From Acidobacteriota bacterium (GTDB lineage: Bacteria; Actinomycetota; Acidimicrobiia; Acidimicrobiales; CADCSY01): a DNA stretch of 38,686 nucleotides. The stretch is taken from positions 1-38,686 of the forward strand of contig JAEKLB010000027.1 in NCBI GenBank assembly GCA_019510095.1, given 5' to 3'. Positions 37,627-38,686 of the stretch are shown here, in pieces (position 1 is the stretch's first letter; each line of letters opens with the position of its first letter). Both the position numbers and the translations under genes were made by a program. The notes beneath the pieces were generated by a model. It was not told the DNA's origin, ran no database searches, and saw only the letters and a program-made list of their open reading frames with translations.

Positions 37627-37645
37627 GTAGGGAACCCTAACGATA
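37627..37645 (-). promoter_or_regulatory. DtxR/IdeR-like iron box at the FTR1 promoter
   Basis: The 19 bases GTAGGGAACCCTAACGATA match the classic iron box at 12 positions, including TAGG and CCTAAC at the right spacing. The box overlaps a TACCAT -10 candidate on the minus strand (37629-37624), about 40 bases upstream of the FTR1 start, a position suited to repression by iron-loaded regulator. Confidence 0.55.
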
Positions 37646-37723
37646 GACCCGGTGAGGGCCAAAATGGCGGTTGGGCCAGGTCGTTGCCATGTCGCGCCCG
37701 GTTCTGGGACGATCGAGGTGCAC

Positions 37724-38686
37724 ATGGCCGACACCCACGACCACGACGATCACGAGCATCACCACCACGTCCACCTGCCGACCGGCGGCGCGGCCCAGCG
37801 GCGAGCCTTGCGGTGGGCCCTGGCGGCGAACGGGGTGTACCTGGTCGTCGAGGTCGCCGGCGGGCTGGCCTTCCACTCGCTCGCCCTCCTGGCCGATGCC
37901 GGCCACATGCTCTCCGACGTCGCCGGGCTCGTCGTCGCCCTGGTCGCGGCTCGCCTCGTCGAGCAGCCGGCCTCCGAGCGGCACAGCTACGGCTTCCAGC
38001 GAGCCGAGGTGCTCGGCGCCCAAGCCAACGCGGTGGCCCTGCTGGTGGTGTCGGGCGTCATCGTCGTCACCGCGGTCGGGCGCATCGGCGATCCGGTCGA
38101 CGTGCGCGGCGGGGGGCTGGTCCTCGTTGCCGCCGTCGGCCTGCTGGTGAACGTCGCCAGCGCGGTGATGCTGGCCCGAGCCGCCGGCCAGAGCCTCAAC
38201 ATCCGCGGCGCCTACCTCCACATGCTCCTCGACGCGGCCGGTTCGGTTGCGGCGATCGGGGTCGGCATCGCCGTCGCCGCCTGGCAGGCCGACTGGACCG
38301 ACCCGGTGGTCTCGATCGTGCTGGCGGCCCTGGTCCTGTGGTCGGCATGGAGCCTCCTGCGCGAGACGGCCATCGTGCTGTTGGAGAGCACGCCCCGAGG
38401 CGTCGACCCCTCGGCGGTGGAAGGCGCCTTGCGTGACGACCCTGCCGTCGAGGCGGTGCACCACCTGCACGTCTGGAGCCTGGCATCCGATGTCCCGGCC
38501 CTCTCGGCGCACGTCGTGCTCACGGGCGAGCTCACCCTGCACGAGGCGCAGGCCGAAGGGGAGCGGCTCAAGGTCCTGCTGGAGGACCGGTTCGCCATCA
38601 CCGACAGCACGCTCGAGCTGGAGTGCCATCCCTGCGACCCGGCCAACGACCACGTCGCCCGGGTGCCGGAGTCGTCCCGGCACGGC
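37724..38686 (+). CDS. Cation diffusion facilitator (CzcD-like), partial at 3' end
   Basis: 321 codons are in the window without a stop, so the gene continues off the edge but should be near its end. The N-terminus is His-rich (MADTHDHDDHEHHHHVH). Six helices carry the transport-site motifs GHMLSDVAGL and YLHMLLDAAGS (HxxxD), and the C-terminal domain ends with His/Cys residues (VHHLHVWS, LECHPCDP) as in zinc-binding CzcD-like exporters. ATG at 37724 is favoured; GTG at 37718 is in frame too. It is divergent from the FTR1 gene over 139 bases holding the iron box, so iron could influence both. Confidence 0.88.
   Translation, partial: MADTHDHDDHEHHHHVHLPTGGAAQRRALRWALAANGVYLVVEVAGGLAFHSLALLADAGHMLSDVAGLVVALVAARLVEQPASERHSYGFQRAEVLGAQANAVALLVVSGVIVVTAVGRIGDPVDVRGGGLVLVAAVGLLVNVASAVMLARAAGQSLNIRGAYLHMLLDAAGSVAAIGVGIAVAAWQADWTDPVVSIVLAALVLWSAWSLLRETAIVLLESTPRGVDPSAVEGALRDDPAVEAVHHLHVWSLASDVPALSAHVVLTGELTLHEAQAEGERLKVLLEDRFAITDSTLELECHPCDPANDHVARVPESSRHG

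Overview
The window is about 38.7 kb of very GC-rich DNA from an actinobacterium. I favour a lineage such as the Acidimicrobiia, but that placement is inference. Supporting signs are the strong G/C bias at third codon positions, many GTG starts, many 4-base gene overlaps, TANNNT -10 boxes, and an unusually regular use of leaderless starts (a -10 box ending 6-7 bases before the start codon in about a dozen genes). Coding density is high and no gene-free stretch exceeds 300 bases.

Layout. 1-5153 (minus) is a tightly overlapped operon: a 776-residue SDR/fatty-acyl-reductase-like protein fused to a HAD-IB phosphatase domain, a zinc-type alcohol dehydrogenase, a LarA-like protein, and the first 30 codons of an unidentified gene. 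5200-8239 (plus) is a likely acyl-CoA metabolism operon: SDR, AMP-dependent acyl-CoA synthetase, TetR. 8309-10669 holds ddl and murF head to head, 18 bases apart, making and then using D-Ala-D-Ala. They are followed by a D-2-hydroxyacid dehydrogenase, a membrane J-domain protein that seems to start with ATC, and an acetoacetate-decarboxylase-like protein whose stop codon lies inside a tRNA-Val(CAC) gene.

13028-16958 looks like a small integrated island at that tRNA. It carries a tyrosine integrase, a membrane protein/ECF sigma factor pair and a secreted protein with two DUF3761-like motifs. It ends in a diverged copy of the integrase 3' end, which also supplies the stop codon of the neighbouring MFS exporter. 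16951-20886 carries the DHA2-type MFS exporter with its divergent TetR, then a TauD-like dioxygenase with its own TetR. 20976-21553 holds three very small genes, two of them membrane proteins. 21584-24283 is a PPOX-fold protein divergent from a GntR-ABC ATPase-ABC permease operon, with a palindromic operator between them.

24350-38686 is rich in metal and potassium genes: a NiCoT nickel/cobalt transporter; CsoR with a permease carrying two YHS domains; a divergent CDF exporter; an FKBP; a KimA-like potassium transporter with an added C-terminal OB-fold, divergent from a short KdpD and KdpE; an FTR1 iron permease behind a DtxR/IdeR-like box, in operon with a lone hydantoinase/oxoprolinase A protein and a small anchored protein; and a second CDF exporter running off the end.

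The points I find most notable are the ATC start on a leaderless mRNA, the shared divergent -10 box of ddl and murF, a family of convergent-gene hairpins with a common base and different upper stems, the OB-fold on the potassium transporter next to a KdpD lacking its USP domain, a perfectly placed internal Shine-Dalgarno inside the YHS permease gene, and the FTR1-hydantoinase A operon. No CRISPR array, rRNA or complete insertion sequence was seen.
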